Source: an uncultured bacterium (GTDB lineage Bacteria > Patescibacteriota > Gracilibacteria > Absconditabacterales > Absconditicoccaceae). From it: a DNA stretch of 64,000 nucleotides. Below, piece after piece: positions 1 to 11,390 of this stretch (position 1 is its first letter; every line of letters starts with the position of its first letter). Both the position numbers and the translations under genes were made by a program. The notes under the pieces are model-generated. The model saw only the letters and a program-made list of their open reading frames with translations, was not told the DNA's origin and made no database searches. Location of the stretch: NCBI GenBank assembly GCA_947168815.1, contig CAMVNG010000001.1, forward strand, positions 186,001 to 250,000, read 5' to 3'.

Positions 1-892
1 TTAATAGTCTAACATTTCATGTTCAGAACACATCAGCAATCAATTTATTATCCTTCGAATTAGGAAAAATTGCCTTAAATTCGAAATCTCAAGTTACAAT
101 TCTTCAATAATCATTTTCCTTATAAACAATCTCACTTGGTTTCTCAGATAAAAGTGCATAAATACTTGGATCTGATATATCTTCCATCTGCAAAACGATA
201 GACTCCTTTGCATTTGTAATTAGATCAGTAATAATAGCACGGCAATTCAAATTACAAACAACAAGATTAGGCTCTATACGATCAGCATCTATTTCATCAC
301 CAATCCAATCTCTTTCAAAAATATACCTCAAAGAAGTCATTATTTGTGGATTATCAGAAAAGAGAAAATAATCACGATTTTTCGTTAATCAATCTGTTGA
401 AAGATCTGCTGTTTGAATCCAGAACCCTGAAGAAGTAATAATAAAATTATCATGAAGATATTGTGTTGAAAGATGTTCATCACTTCTAATTTGAGCCGTA
501 GTCCCTTGAAAATAAGTTTTCAATTCTTTAAACGCATTTATCCATTGATATGGTCTACTACTCTCAGTTAGTATTCTTAAATTTGTACCACTATCAACTG
601 CATCCTTAAATGTCTTTAATATACCTGAATCTGAAACTTCATATGATTGAAGAAGTAAGACATGAGAATTTAACAAAGAATCCTTATAACCAGTTAGAAA
701 ATCCTCATCAATATTTGAATAAAGGAATCAAGAAAAAGATAACAATCATTCCTTCCAATTATCAGACAAGTTGTAAAGATAATCATTAATAACATTAGCT
801 CCTCTCTTTTCAAAAAAACGAAGTCATCCTGACCATGGAGACGCAAAATAAGCAAAAATCACTAGTAGAATTAAAAAGAATATTTTCTTCAT
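1..892 (-). CDS. Phospholipase D-like protein with N-terminal membrane anchor (C-terminus beyond window)
   Basis: Read with TGA as Gly, this frame is open from an ATG at 892 past the left edge (about 297 residues visible). The first 16 residues (MKKIFFLILLVIFAYF) form a signal anchor. A degenerate HKD-type motif follows near residue 160: LHDNFIITSSGFWIQTADLS has the PLD His and the S/N-like turn, but Asn replaces the usual Lys. The next residues, GLTKNRDY, resemble the PLD NxE segment. A second PLD-like domain seems to begin near residue 215 (AKESIVLQMED). The family covers phospholipases, cardiolipin synthases and PLD nucleases. With Lys missing in this copy, activity may depend on the second, cut-off motif. 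It is last in a minus-strand run after the P-loop kinase, 15 bp away. Confidence 0.7.
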
Positions 893-907
893 TAAACACA
901 GATAGCA

Positions 908-1465
908 TTAAAGAGATAGTCATTCAATCATTTCATCTATTTTTTTGTAAAGAGTAGATGAATCTGAATTATTATCAAGAGTATAATCAGCTAATTTCTG
1001 GCACGCAAGAATATTTCACTTATTTATATCTTCATTTGATGCTTCCAAAGCCTCCTGCTTTTTAAAAGTATCAAAATCTATATGATCTTTTGCTGAATTC
1101 CTCTGTAAAGCCCTTTCATACCTAACCTTTTGGTCAGCATCCACAGATAATAATATAAAATTTGATTGCTTTTTCAATAGCTCAACTTCTCAAACAGTAC
1201 GGATTGATTCAATAATAGCATTTTCTCAAACAACGCTTGCTTTCTTATATAACTCTCAAACAATATAACTTGAACCATGCTCTGCCCTTAAACTATCAGC
1301 CAAATATCTCATGGTATCTCTATTCACCTCTTTTCATTCATTTTCTAAAATCTCAGTCAAATATCAACTAACAGAATAATGGAGAAATCAGCACTTATTT
1401 ACTAAATAATCAACAACTGTTCATTTACCCGCAGCAGCAGGACCTGTAATTCAAATAATCTTCAT
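908..1465 (-). CDS. P-loop nucleotide kinase, dephospho-CoA kinase-like
   Basis: 185 residues, cytoplasmic. The start MKIIGITGPAAAGKGT is a Walker A motif with two glycines encoded by TGA. Downstream are a DxxR-like segment (NRDTMRYLADSLR, about residues 52-64), a VVGENAIIESIR strand and a LSVDADQKVRYERALQR segment of the kind that forms the lid in small nucleotide kinases. Overall it looks like the dephospho-CoA kinase / archaeal UPF0200 (AAA_18) group, which transfers phosphate from ATP to a small nucleotide-like acceptor. The exact substrate cannot be told from sequence alone. It lies 21 bp after the sigma factor and 15 bp before the PLD-like gene, so the three are probably one transcript. 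Confidence 0.7.
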
Positions 1466-1486
1466 ACTATAATATGTAAGATAAAA

Positions 1487-2053
1487 CTAAGGATTTAAGA
1501 GTTCCTTTAATTTTTTCAAAGCTCTTGAGATTCTCTGTCTAATTGTATCCTGAGAAATTAATAATTGTTCTTCAATCTCTGAATAACTTCTATCTTCAAT
1601 ATATCTTAAGAAAATAATTTCTCTACTCAAAGAATCTAACGACTGCATTGCTTCCATAATCTGATCAAGTTCAAAATCCTGTTGTAAAAAATCCTCAAAT
1701 TCAGTTTCATCAACCAAACTATCTTCAAAATGTTCAGATTCATCATCATCTGAATCTAAATCAGAAAAAGGAAGATCCTTATGTTTTTTAAAGAAATCTT
1801 TGACAGTATTTTTAAAAATAGTTCGAACATATGCGGAAAAAGACTGAGATATATCATATTTCTTTACAGCTGTCCAAAATTTTACATAAAAATCTGCAAT
1901 AATATCTTCTGCATCCTCCTGAGAAAGAAAAAAATTACTCTTTAAATAACGAAAAAAAATATCCACAGTTTTAAGATAAAAAGTATTATATGCTCAAGAA
2001 TCCTGTTGAATTAGCAACAACAAAAAAGCTTCATCAAAACTAATAATTGTCAT
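1487..2053 (-). CDS. RNA polymerase sigma factor, ECF-like sigma-70 family
   Basis: 188 residues when started at the ATG at 2053; the start gives MTIISFDEAFLLLL, typical of ECF sigma factors. A GTG at 1966 is a weaker alternative because it would cut region 2. Region 2 is visible around residues 40-65 (DAEDIIADFYVKFW) and region 4 at the C-terminus (LDSLSREIIFLRY, then SQDTIRQRISRALKKLKELL, a helix-turn-helix). A strongly acidic linker (DSDDDESEHFEDSLVDE) separates them. No anti-sigma factor is adjacent; the next genes are a kinase and a PLD-like protein. A TATAAT lies at 2064-2069 on the minus strand, only about 11 bases before the ATG, so the message may be almost leaderless. Confidence 0.85.
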
Positions 2054-2146
2054 GCAAACTCGAATTATAAATATCTATATTCGCTTTCAAACCTTGAATA
2101 CGAACTTTTTTTAATGATTGTGACAACCAATTTTTATAACTATTTA

Positions 2147-2476
2147 TTAATACATTTTTTTTAATACCACTACATGTTCCTGATTATCAGAAAACATTTC
2201 AGACTTAATTCCTCATACACATCAAAGAACCTGCGTTGAATTTCAATTTTTATCCTTTTCAAAATTAAATCATGAGGCACCAACTTTGTTTTCATCAATT
2301 GCTTCTCATCCTTCAAGTACGTCACACAAACATACTCAACAAAATCCTGCTCAACATGATTTCATAATATCAATTCAATGCATAGCAGCCATTTCGCAAA
2401 GAGACTTTTCATCCTCTGCTTCAAAAGAACCTACTTCTGTTCCAGTTGAATCTTGAATTTTTACTAATACACTCAT
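2147..2476 (-). CDS. 2Fe-2S ferredoxin (plant/adrenodoxin type)
   Basis: 109 residues. Four cysteines are placed as in [2Fe-2S] ferredoxins: Cys41, Cys46, Cys49 and Cys86 (SCGAGFCGVC, then LGCVGG), i.e. CX4CX2CX36C. Several glycines in the cluster loop are TGA codons. The N-terminus (MSVLVKIQDSTGTEV) is the expected beta-grasp start. It would carry single electrons in the cytoplasm; the partner enzyme is not identifiable here. It is transcribed away from ppdK and ends about 93 bp before the sigma factor start, so it may lead the same minus-strand transcript. Alternative stops do not fit the family length. Confidence 0.85.
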
Positions 2477-2564
2477 CTTCTACTTCCTCTTTAAAGATAA
2501 AATCAATTTCAATTTAGTAATCTTAGCATAATTATCAAGTAAAAATTAATCGCCTAAAAATACC

Positions 2565-2592
2565 TTGAAAAGAAAAATGGGAATCCTAAAAT
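2565..2592 (+). promoter_or_regulatory. Probable promoter of ppdK
   Basis: TTGAAA at 2565-2570 and TAAAAT at 2587-2592 are separated by 16 bp, about 30 bases before the ppdK ATG. An AGGA at 2615-2618 sits 4 bases before the start and may act as a weak Shine-Dalgarno. Confidence 0.5.
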
Positions 2593-2622
2593 GAGTTTGT
2601 TTTTATTTTATATTAGGAAACT

Positions 2623-5253
2623 ATGCCAGCAAAAAAGTATGTTTACCTTTTCAGTGAAGGTAATGCCAACATGAGAGAATTGCTTGGTGGTAAAGGTGCT
2701 AATCTAGCAGAAATGACAAACATTGGTTTGCCTGTTCCTCAAGGATTTACAATTACTACAGAAGCTTGTACTCAATACTACGAAGATGGAAGAGAAATCA
2801 ATGATGCCATCAAGGCTGAAGTTACTGAATATATATCTAAACTTGAAGAAATTACAGGTAAGAAATTCGGTGACAAAGAAAATCCACTTCTAGTTTCTGT
2901 TCGTTCTGGTGCTAGAGCATCAATGCCAGGTATGATGGACACTATTTTAAATCTAGGTCTTAACGAAGATGTTGTTGAAGTATTAGCAACAAAATCTGGG
3001 AATCCTCGTTGGGCTTGGGATTGCTACAGAAGATTCATTCAAATGTATTCAGACGTAGTAATGGAAGTTGGTAAAAAATACTTCGAACAACTCATTGATA
3101 AAATGAAGGAAGAAAAAGGAGTAAAATTAGATGTAGAATTAACTGCAGAAGATTTAAAACAACTAGCTTCTCAATTTAAAGCTGAATATAAAGACAAGAT
3201 TTGAGCAGACTTCCCTTCTGATCCTATTGATCAACTTTGGGGAGCTATCAAAGCTGTATTCAGATCTTGGGATAATCCTAGAGCTAATGTATATAGAAGA
3301 GACAATGATATACCTTACTCATGGGGAACTGCCGTAAATGTACAATCAATGGCTTTCGGTAACATGTGAGATGATTGTGGTACAGGAGTTGCATTCACAA
3401 GAGATCCTGCAACTGGAGCTAAAGGACTTTTTGGAGAATTCTTAACTAACGCTCAATGAGAAGACGTTGTAGCATGAGTACGTACTCCTATGCACATTAC
3501 TGAAATGGAACAAAAATTCCCTGAAGCATTCAAACAATTTGTAGACGTATGTGCTACTCTAGAAAAACACTATAGAGATATGCAAGATATGGAATTTACT
3601 GTTGAACACGGTAAATTATACATGCTTCAAACTCGTAATGGAAAAAGAACTGCACAAGCTTCAATTAAAATCGCATGTGACTTAGTTGATGAAGGAATGA
3701 GATCTGAAAAAGAAGCTGTTGCAATGATAGATCCTCGTAATCTTGATACATTACTTCACCCAACATTCGACCCAGCTGCTTTAAAAGCTGCTGAACCTAT
3801 CGGTAAAGCTTTAGGTGCTTCTCCAGGTGCTGCATGTGGTAAAGTTGTATTCTCAGCAGAAGATGCTGAAGAATGGGCTTCAAGAAAAGAAAAAGTAATT
3901 CTTGTAAGACTTGAAACTTCACCAGAAGACATCGTATGAATGAAAGCGTCACAAGGTATCTTAACAGGACGTGGAGGTAGAACATCTCACGCTGCTGTAG
4001 TTGCACGTGGAATGGGTAAATGTTGTGTTTCTGGATGTACAGAAATGGTAATGGATGAAGAGAATAAAACATTCAAATTAGGAGGAAAAGAATACCATGA
4101 AGGAGATGTTATCTCAATTGATGGTACTACAGGAAACATCTATGATGGAGCTATTCCAACAGTTGAAGCTACTGTTTCAGGAGACTTCTGAAGAATCATG
4201 GCTTGGGCTGATAAATATAGAAGATTAAAGGTTAGAACAAACGCTGACACTCCAACTGATGCTGCTAAAGCTAAAGAATTAGGAGCTGAAGGTATCGGAC
4301 TTTGTAGAACTGAACACATGTTCTTCGAACCAGACAGAATTTCAGCAATCAGAGAAATGATTTGTTCTGATACTGTAGAAGAAAGAGAAGCTGCATTAGC
4401 TAAACTTGAACCAATGCAACAAGGAGATTTTGAAAAATTATATGATGCTATGGATGGATATAACGTAACTATCCGTTTCTTAGATCCTCCTTTGCACGAA
4501 TTCGTTCCTACAGAAGAAAGAGATATCGAAGAATTAGCAAGAACTCAAGGAAAATCTGTAGATGAAATTAAAGCTATTATCTCATCTCTTCACGAATTCA
4601 ACCCAATGATGGGACACAGAGGATGTCGTTTGGCTGTAACTTATCCAGAAATCGCTAAGATGCAAACAAGAGCTGTTATTAAAGCAGCTATTGCAGTATC
4701 TAAAAGATCTGGACATGCAGTTGAACCAGAAATCATGATTCCTTTGGTAGGAGAAGTTAAAGAATTAAAATATGTTAAGGATGTTGTTTGTGCAACTGCT
4801 GATGAAGTTATCGCTTCTGCTGGAGTACAAATGAAATATCACGTTGGAACAATGATTGAAATTCCTAGAGCTGCTTTAACAGCTGATGAGATTGCTAAAG
4901 AAGCTGAATTCTTCTCATTTGGAACTAACGACTTGACTCAAATGACATTCGGATTCTCAAGAGATGACGCTGGTAAATTCTTATGAGCTTACTACGATAA
5001 AAAAATCTATGAGAATGATCCATTCCAAAAGCTTGATCAAACTGGAGTTTGAAAACTAGTTAAAATGGCTGCTGAAATGTGAAGAGCTACTCGTCCTGAT
5101 ATTCACTTAGGAATTTGTGGAGAACACGGAGGAGATCCAACCACTATTGAATTCTGTCATAAAGTTGGATTAGATTATGTATCATGTTCACCATATAGAG
5201 TTCCAGTTGCAAGACTTGCTGCTGCACAAGCTGCTATTAAAGATGAAGCATAA
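2623..5253 (+). CDS. ppdK: Pyruvate, phosphate dikinase (PPDK)
   Basis: 876 residues, the normal family length, but only with nine in-frame TGA read as Gly (for example at 3202, 3937, 4189 and 4984). It interconverts pyruvate + ATP + Pi and PEP + AMP + PPi in the cytoplasm. The ATP-grasp domain starts at [12 protein letters not shown]. The swivelling His domain has [15 protein letters not shown] with phospho-His456, and the C-terminal TIM barrel has [10 protein letters not shown] with the catalytic Cys832; these match the numbering of Clostridium PPDK closely. Most glycines here are GGA/GGT rather than TGA, which suggests selection in a highly expressed gene. It stands alone with its own promoter and terminator. 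With pyruvate kinase (31624) and pyrophosphatase (28727) in the same window, it points to a PPi-linked lower glycolysis. Confidence 0.97.
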
Positions 5254-5271
5254 TTAAATTTATAAAATAGG

Positions 5272-5300
5272 AAAGAGACTCATAAGAGTCTCTTTTTCTT
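5272..5300 (+). terminator. Intrinsic terminator after ppdK
   Basis: A 10-bp stem, AAAGAGACTC / GAGTCTCTTT, with loop ATAA, followed by a T-rich run; 19 bases after the ppdK stop. Confidence 0.85.
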
Positions 5301-5349
5301 ATAAAAAAACAGAAGATTTGAAACCAATCCCCTGCTCTTTAAAAAATAA

Positions 5350-6078
5350 TTAGTCTTTTCTCTCTTTAAAATAGATATGCTTCCAAGTTAACTCATTAAA
5401 AGGAATATCTGAATGAATTCTCATTTCATAAGCACTCTTAGATACAAGTTGTTTTTTATAAAACAAAATTTCTTTTATACCACTGATTGTACCAGGATAA
5501 ATAGAAATAACATCTTCCATTTCAAAAAGAGTTTTCCCCTGTTCAAATGAAGCATTCCTTTTCCAATAAGTCGAACATATAGCCTGCAACATATGTAACT
5601 GTTGAAAAAGATAATACAAATCAACAAGACGATACTTTCTCTCTAAAAGATGAATTCTTAAATGAGGAACCTGCTTAAAATGACTACATATAAAAACCTG
5701 ATCATTCACAACTTCATCAATTAGTTCTCCTCTAAAAAACATAACTTGGTACTTTATTCCTTCTCTTGGAGAAAGGACAAGAATATCTGTTTTTTCTGAT
5801 GTATAACCAGATAAGAACCAATTAATCTTTTCTTCAGGATATTTTCTAATTGACGCAAGAAGTTCTTCAAAAACAATTTGAGGTGGAACATCCCCATGAC
5901 AATAATAAGGAACCCTAAAAAACGCAGACCAATTTTCCTTTTGAGAGATAAAATCATAACCATTAAATCCCTTAAGAACTAAAAACTTTTTCTTCATAGC
6001 TCTATCAGGATTTTGCTTTTTTCCTATAAGATAAAATCTTGTAGAAAACAAAAATTTTAAAATGTTTTTAATTCTCAT
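5350..6078 (-). CDS. Unknown 242-residue protein, free of TGA codons
   Basis: Not recognised. Basic N-terminus (MRIKNILKFLFSTRFYLIGKK), then a mixed alpha/beta soluble-looking protein with aromatic stretches (WSAFFRVPYYCHG; HLLERKYRLVDLYYLFQQL). No clear signal peptide or catalytic motif. It contains about eleven glycines, all GGN, and no TGA, in sharp contrast to the adjacent 1,061-residue gene where TGA is a main glycine codon. It follows that gene by 55 bp on the same strand. The codon contrast could mean later acquisition or selection against TGA. Confidence 0.7.
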   Translation of the reverse strand: MRIKNILKFLFSTRFYLIGKKQNPDRAMKKKFLVLKGFNGYDFISQKENWSAFFRVPYYCHGDVPPQIVFEELLASIRKYPEEKINWFLSGYTSEKTDILVLSPREGIKYQVMFFRGELIDEVVNDQVFICSHFKQVPHLRIHLLERKYRLVDLYYLFQQLHMLQAICSTYWKRNASFEQGKTLFEMEDVISIYPGTISGIKEILFYKKQLVSKSAYEMRIHSDIPFNELTWKHIYFKERKD

Positions 6079-6133
6079 AATTTTGTATTGTTTTTTTCTT
6101 TACTTTAGGATTATAATGAAAATTTTCAAGTAG

Positions 6134-9100
6134 TTATGCTACCTCATTTCAGTCATCATCAAACAAGTCCATAATTTTTCACATTGTTTCATCTGCACTT
6201 TCTCAAGACTTTTTAATATCTTCAGCCATAGCTAAATCCAAGTTCGCTTGTAATTCACTAGCAATTGTTGGATGTGATAATACAGAATATTCAAACTCCA
6301 TTTTATCACGAAGTAATGCCGCATCTTTTTCAGATATAGAATTATTATTTAATGTAAATATTTTATCTGAATCAAAAACAAATCAATCTGCATTATCATT
6401 TGGTTTTATAAGAGATTTAAGAATTGATCAATAAAGAACATCTTCACCATTCCAATTTCATAAAAGAGTTTTATCTGCAATTTTTTTTCATTTTAAAACA
6501 CTTTTATTTTTTTCATTAGAAAGAATAAACTTCTGCAATGGTGTAAATTGTCAATCCTCGACATATCAAGACTGAGCAAGCTGCTTTGTATCATCAAGTG
6601 TAGTTAAAAGAGCACTAAATTCTGCAAGATCTTGAACATCCATAAGTCTAAAAGAAGAAATAGCCATATTAAACATTTCATAACAGGCACCAAAATCAGA
6701 TTTAGTTATCTGAACAATATCTTTAGCAGCTCAATCTTTTTGTACTAAATCATTAGAACTAATCTTATCTTCAAGCGAAAATATTGAAGATAACTTACTT
6801 AAAATTTCATTTTGGTATTTTTGTACTTCAAATTCTTTACTAATAGAAACAATATCCGTATATCATTTTGAAATAGTTGTATATTTTTTTATCCTTTCAG
6901 ACGTACGCATTTTTAATTCATCAATATTAGCAGCCCTTTCTCCTCAAAGACCTAAAACTTCTCAAACATCTATCTTGCCCATAAGATCACTGTACTTTCA
7001 AACATCAGATAATACTAAACGATCTGTTCCTCTAGAAGAAAAAGTAATTACTCAATCATTAACACTAACATTCTCAACAACATATATTTCTCACTTTTCT
7101 GCATTATATTTATATAAAGCTTCAGGATGATCCTTATCTCTAAAATAAAAATTTCAATGCTCTGGATCATCAAGCGTTTCATCCCCTGGTGTTTGAATAA
7201 CATCAAATCACAAGACATCAGACAAAAACTCATTTCTAGCCTTTAAAGCACTTTCTCAAGCTGATAATTTTAAATATTCCTTTATTTCATTAAAACTTTC
7301 ATTTATCTTAGAACCATAAAAAGTCCATATCAATTGAGATATAACGGCTCTCGCCTGTAAAGAACTATCTTTAGGAAATTCTCAATTAAAAATTTCTGTA
7401 AGATAGTTTACTAATGTAGACTGTAATTTATCATCTGGAATATTACCAAAAGCTGCGGATAAAGATTTAAAACTTTTGAGAGCTTCCGCATTAGTAAAAA
7501 ATGATGATACAATCTCCTGACAAGTATCTTTTGGAAGAACAGACAATACATTCAACGAAGTTTTTATTTTATCCTCAGAATTAATTTTAGATGATTGATC
7601 AAATAAATCTATTATCTTTCAATCTAATATAGCACTATGAGTTCAAATAAACAAATTTTCATTTAATGATATATTTCACAAAGAAAAATTTCCTTTATCT
7701 TCATCAATAGACTGATTTAGTTTTGAACGATCAATTCATTGTTCTGCCCAATATCAAGCAGGATCACTCCAAAATCTTCTTAATCTTGCAAGTGAATCAT
7801 CGAAAGTATCATAAATAGAATGAGTTAGATTATATTTAGGATTGTGTTCTAAGATTAATCTTATCTTTTGACTATACTCAACATAACGAGATGATTTCTT
7901 GAATTCTTCAGAATCTTTAATCATATTAAAGAAATCAAAAGTCTTTTCTCACCAAATACCATCAGATTCAACACTGAAAAGATTATTTTCATTAGCAAAA
8001 CATCAAGCAATCAATTGTAACTTTTTTAATTCAGATGGGATAAGCCTTCATCTAGAATCTGCTGATTTAGAAATCAATTCTCAAACGACCTCAGAAAGAG
8101 TATACATTCCAAGTGTTTGATATGCTAATTTTCATTGTTCAACAGTAAATCATTCTCAAGCCAACAACTTAACAAGTCTAGTTCTTAATTCACGCTTATT
8201 CATACTAGATTTATATTTCAGTATCTGATGGCATACTGAGAATATTTTTAAATTATTATCAGTCAAAACACTAGAGATACTCTCTAATTTATTTTGATTC
8301 CATTCTAAAAAAAGCTGCTTAATTTCTTTTTTACCTCATCAATTATTCGCTACCTTTTCAAATTTTTCTCTATTTGACAAAATAAAACCTTTAAACAAAC
8401 TTCATCAAACAATGCTTACTCAAAACTGCTGAGTTATTTCTTCATCTAATGACTTCATTTCTTGAAGAAAAGCTTTATATTTTTCATCATCAAGATTAAG
8501 ATGAACATCAAAAAATATTTTCTTTTTAGCACGAGGAATATCCTTTTTATCATCCATATCTCATCATTCACTTGCTCTTGCATTTCCTAATTTTTCATAA
8601 ACAACTAGTCCAGCACCAACAGAAGCTCACATTGCACCCTGTACAGCAGTTCATCAAAAAGAAGAATAATCCATCTCTTGAGTCCTAATAGGTTCATCAC
8701 TTGAACCATTATGAAAAACCACTTCAATATCTTGCTGCCCTAAAGTAACATCTTGTGCAACCGATTGGATCTTCTCTAAAACATCTGGATCTTCTGCTAA
8801 TCTATCAGCTGGCTTATCATCAGACTTATCAACGAGTTTAATTTCTTGATTAGCCAGTTTCTTACCTGAATTTCAAACACTAAATGTTTTCTTTACTGTT
8901 TTTACCACATTTCATTCCTCTCTCCACTGAACTTGATCAATAACACGAGATAAAAATTTTTTATCTCTAATAAAATTTAATCAGGGAAACCACTGTCTAT
9001 CCATAAATTCAGCATATAGAGACTCTAACTCGCTTGATTTCTTCCACTTTTGATGAATACTTCTCACAACACTAGGAGTTTGATAAGAATCAGTAACAAG

Positions 9101-9319
9101 ACAAACAAATTTACCAAATTTCCTAAAATCAGAAAATCTTTCCGAAATTTTCTTAAATTCAGGTTTTATACGATTCCAAACTGCCTCATCTATATTATTT
9201 ATTTTTTTTTCAAGAAAACTCTTAACTCAGTTAAATGAAAAAGTTTCAAGAGTCTCTGAAGATAAACTATATAAAAGGTTCTCTTTTACCATCAAAACAG
9301 AAGGAATAAAATCACTCAT
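6134..9319 (-). CDS. Large uncharacterised protein (1,061 residues)
   Basis: Open from ATG 9319 to TAA 6134 only with code 25; frame checked at several points (8702, 7202, 6143). No family recognised. It is charged, mostly helical in appearance and rich in Ser, Lys, Asp and Glu. A glycine/alanine-rich hydrophobic stretch near residues 220-240 (GTAVQGAMGASVGAGLVVYE) could be a membrane or hinge segment. A Lys/Asp-rich segment lies near 250 (GGDMDDKKDIPRAKKKIFF). There is no evident signal peptide. It heads a short run with the TGA-free 242-residue gene downstream. Very long unknown proteins are common in CPR genomes; a structural or surface-complex role is only a guess. Confidence 0.75.
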
Positions 9320-9360
9320 AAAGTATACTACAAACAGCTATTTTTGTCAAATTTATAACT

Positions 9361-9391
9361 ATAAAAAAAGCACTCAAAACTCGAGTGCTTT
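9361..9391 (-). terminator. Intrinsic terminator of the 110-residue gene
   Basis: On the minus strand, AAGCACTC and GAGTGCTT form an 8-bp stem with a 7-base loop, followed by a run of T; about 20 bases after the stop at 9410. Confidence 0.8.
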
Positions 9392-9409
9392 ACTAGGATT
9401 AAACAATTA

Positions 9410-9742
9410 TTAAATTAACATTTCAAGAGCAGCAATATCTTTTTCAACACGAGTCATAATCTCTCTGCAATAATCATAAACATAAAGATCTCGAGCACCA
9501 ACAATAATAAATATTGTTCGAGGCACAAAACACTTAATATGCCTAAATGCATTACAGAAATCATGCTGAGTATAGCGATAACTACCACTCATACCACGCT
9601 TAATAGAACAATCTGAGATAATGATCATATGTGCCTCACCTAAATACGGAAGCGAATGATCTCTCAATAAGACATCAAAAAATTCCTCTCTTGAATTGAC
9701 CTTTAACGTCAGGTCATCAATTAATAAATGTAATCTTTCCAT
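9410..9742 (-). CDS. Unknown 110-residue protein, single-gene unit, no TGA
   Basis: Not recognised. It is a compact alpha/beta protein with an acidic start (MERLHLLIDDLTLKVNSREE), a hydrophobic strand (HMIIISDCSIKRGMSG) and a second strand (RTIFIIVGARDLYVYDYCRE) before a C-terminal helix. All glycines are GGN and codon use is less AT-biased than in flanking genes. It has its own promoter (9770-9798) and terminator (9361-9391), so it is monocistronic. It belongs to the TGA-free class noted in the findings. Confidence 0.7.
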   Translation of the reverse strand: MERLHLLIDDLTLKVNSREEFFDVLLRDHSLPYLGEAHMIIISDCSIKRGMSGSYRYTQHDFCNAFRHIKCFVPRTIFIIVGARDLYVYDYCREIMTRVEKDIAALEMLI

Positions 9743-9769
9743 AAAATGTATTTGTTTTTGTGAGTTTAC

Positions 9770-9798
9770 AATATAGCCTTAACTAAGGATAAAATCAA
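9770..9798 (-). promoter_or_regulatory. Promoter of the 110-residue gene with a palindromic spacer
   Basis: On the minus strand TTGATT (9793-9798) and TATATT (9770-9775) are 17 bp apart. The spacer contains the palindrome CCTTAGTTAAGG, which could be an operator. Confidence 0.5.
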
Positions 9799-9803
9799 GA
9801 GAT

Positions 9804-11249
9804 TTATCGATTTTCATATCTTTTATTTTCATTAATCATCCTAATGAGTTTCATTTCCTGCTCCGTCAATTCAAAATCAAAAATAGAATAATTCTCCTTA
9901 ATATGTTCAGGATTAGAAGATCAAGGAATAGCAATATATCAATCCTGGATTTGCCATCTTAAAATTATTTGAGCTGAAGATTTCTTATATTTTTCAGCCA
10001 ATTTTTGAATAATAGGATGAGAAAAAGATTCCTCAGTATGTCAGCGACCTCATAAAGGATACCAGGACTCCAAAACAGTTCAATATTTCTTAATATAATC
10101 CTTAAGTTCTATATTCTGATAATAAATATGATTCTCATTTTGTAAAACAGCTGGTTTAATATCCATGTTTTTTACCATTTCATCAAAACTTTCCTTACTA
10201 TAATAATTAGAAATTCAAACAGAACGTATCTTTCAAGATTTTACTCACCTTTCTAAAGCCTCATACGTCTCCTTATCCTTGTCTCAAGGCTGATGTATTA
10301 AGAATAAATCAACATACTCAACTCAAAGATTTTCTAATGACTCATCAATAGCAGCATCTATATCGTAATAACTAGAAGGAAGAATTTTTGTAGTAATAAA
10401 GACATCCTCTCTTGTAACAATTCATTCATCAATAGCTTTTTTTAATCCTCTACCAACCCCCTCTTCATTAGTATAATATTTTGCTGTATCTATAAGACGA
10501 TATCCATCTTTTAAAGCCTCATATACCATAGATTCAGCTTGATCATTATTCAACGTCCAAGTTCAAAGACCAATAACTGGCATTTTATTTCAATCATTTA
10601 ACACAACATCTTCTACGTCATGATCTTTATCAATAAGTTTCTCAATTTCCTTTAGATTTAATTTTGAATACTCTTCACTCCTTTTTAACATCATTAAAAC
10701 CCATCCTCTTTTTTCTTCCAAATTAGGATCTGAAATATCTTTTATGATTCAAAGTTTATTAAGTACTTGTAATGATTTTTCATAATAAGGTTCTCCTCCT
10801 TGATATGTCTCTCAAAATAAAGCCCTTGAAAGGATACTTCAAAATTCAGCCCTAGTAACACTATCAAGAGGCCTAAAACGATTTGTATTTTGTCACATCA
10901 ATCAAAATTGACAAGCCTGCATTACACTTAATTTTAAAACAGGTTCAATTTCCTCAATATCATCAAAGGCACACTTTCTCGAAGTATCTGGCATATTTCT
11001 CAAAATTGTCTTAGAAAAATTACTTATCATTTTAGCCATCTCTACTCTCGTAAGCCTTCAATCAAGATTAGCTTCTTCAAGAGATTTTTTTGAAGTAATC
11101 TGATTTTTAAATGCCCAATTATAACTCTCTTCCAATTCAGTCTCTTGAGATGTATAAATAATACTCTTTTTATTCGAATTTTTAGATAATACGAATAATG
11201 AGAATATTAAGATAAAAAGAACTATCGAAATAACAATTTTTTTCTTCAT
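9804..11249 (-). CDS. S-layer-homology / aldo-keto reductase fusion, exported
   Basis: 481 residues. Residues 1-21 (MKKKIVISIVLFILIFSLFV) are a signal peptide or anchor. Residues about 50-150 resemble SLH repeats (LDGRLTRVEMAKMISNF; FRPLDSVTRAEFGSILSRAL), which bind secondary wall polymers in other bacteria. From about residue 215 a complete aldo-keto reductase follows: VIGLGTWTLNN, the catalytic Asp/Tyr region YRLIDTAKYYTNEEG, a Lys in FITTKILPS, LFLIHQPG with the active-site His, and IPGSSNPEHIKENY for NADP(H) binding. AKRs normally work in the cytoplasm on carbonyl substrates with NADPH. A secreted, wall-anchored AKR is unusual. The join is in one frame with no stop between the parts. Divergently transcribed from 11391. 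Confidence 0.85.
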
Positions 11250-11333
11250 GAGATTGAAGAGAAATAAAATATTTCAACCTAACTATAGTAAAAACATAGT
11301 GAAAATTAAAGTAAAAATTTCACAGGAAAAGAC

Positions 11334-11362
11334 TTGCATTTCTAAACAAAATTTCATATAAG
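11334..11362 (+). promoter_or_regulatory. Promoter of the small membrane protein gene
   Basis: TTGCAT (11334-11339), 17-bp spacer, TATAAG (11357-11362), 28 bases before the ATG at 11391. Confidence 0.5.
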
Positions 11363-11390
11363 TAAATTGCTAAACAGAAAGTCTCAAATT

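Noticed and set aside
2623-5253. ppdK appears as several broken pieces under the standard code
   Set aside because: All breaks are TGA at glycine positions, and the joined protein has exact family length and motifs; not a pseudogene.
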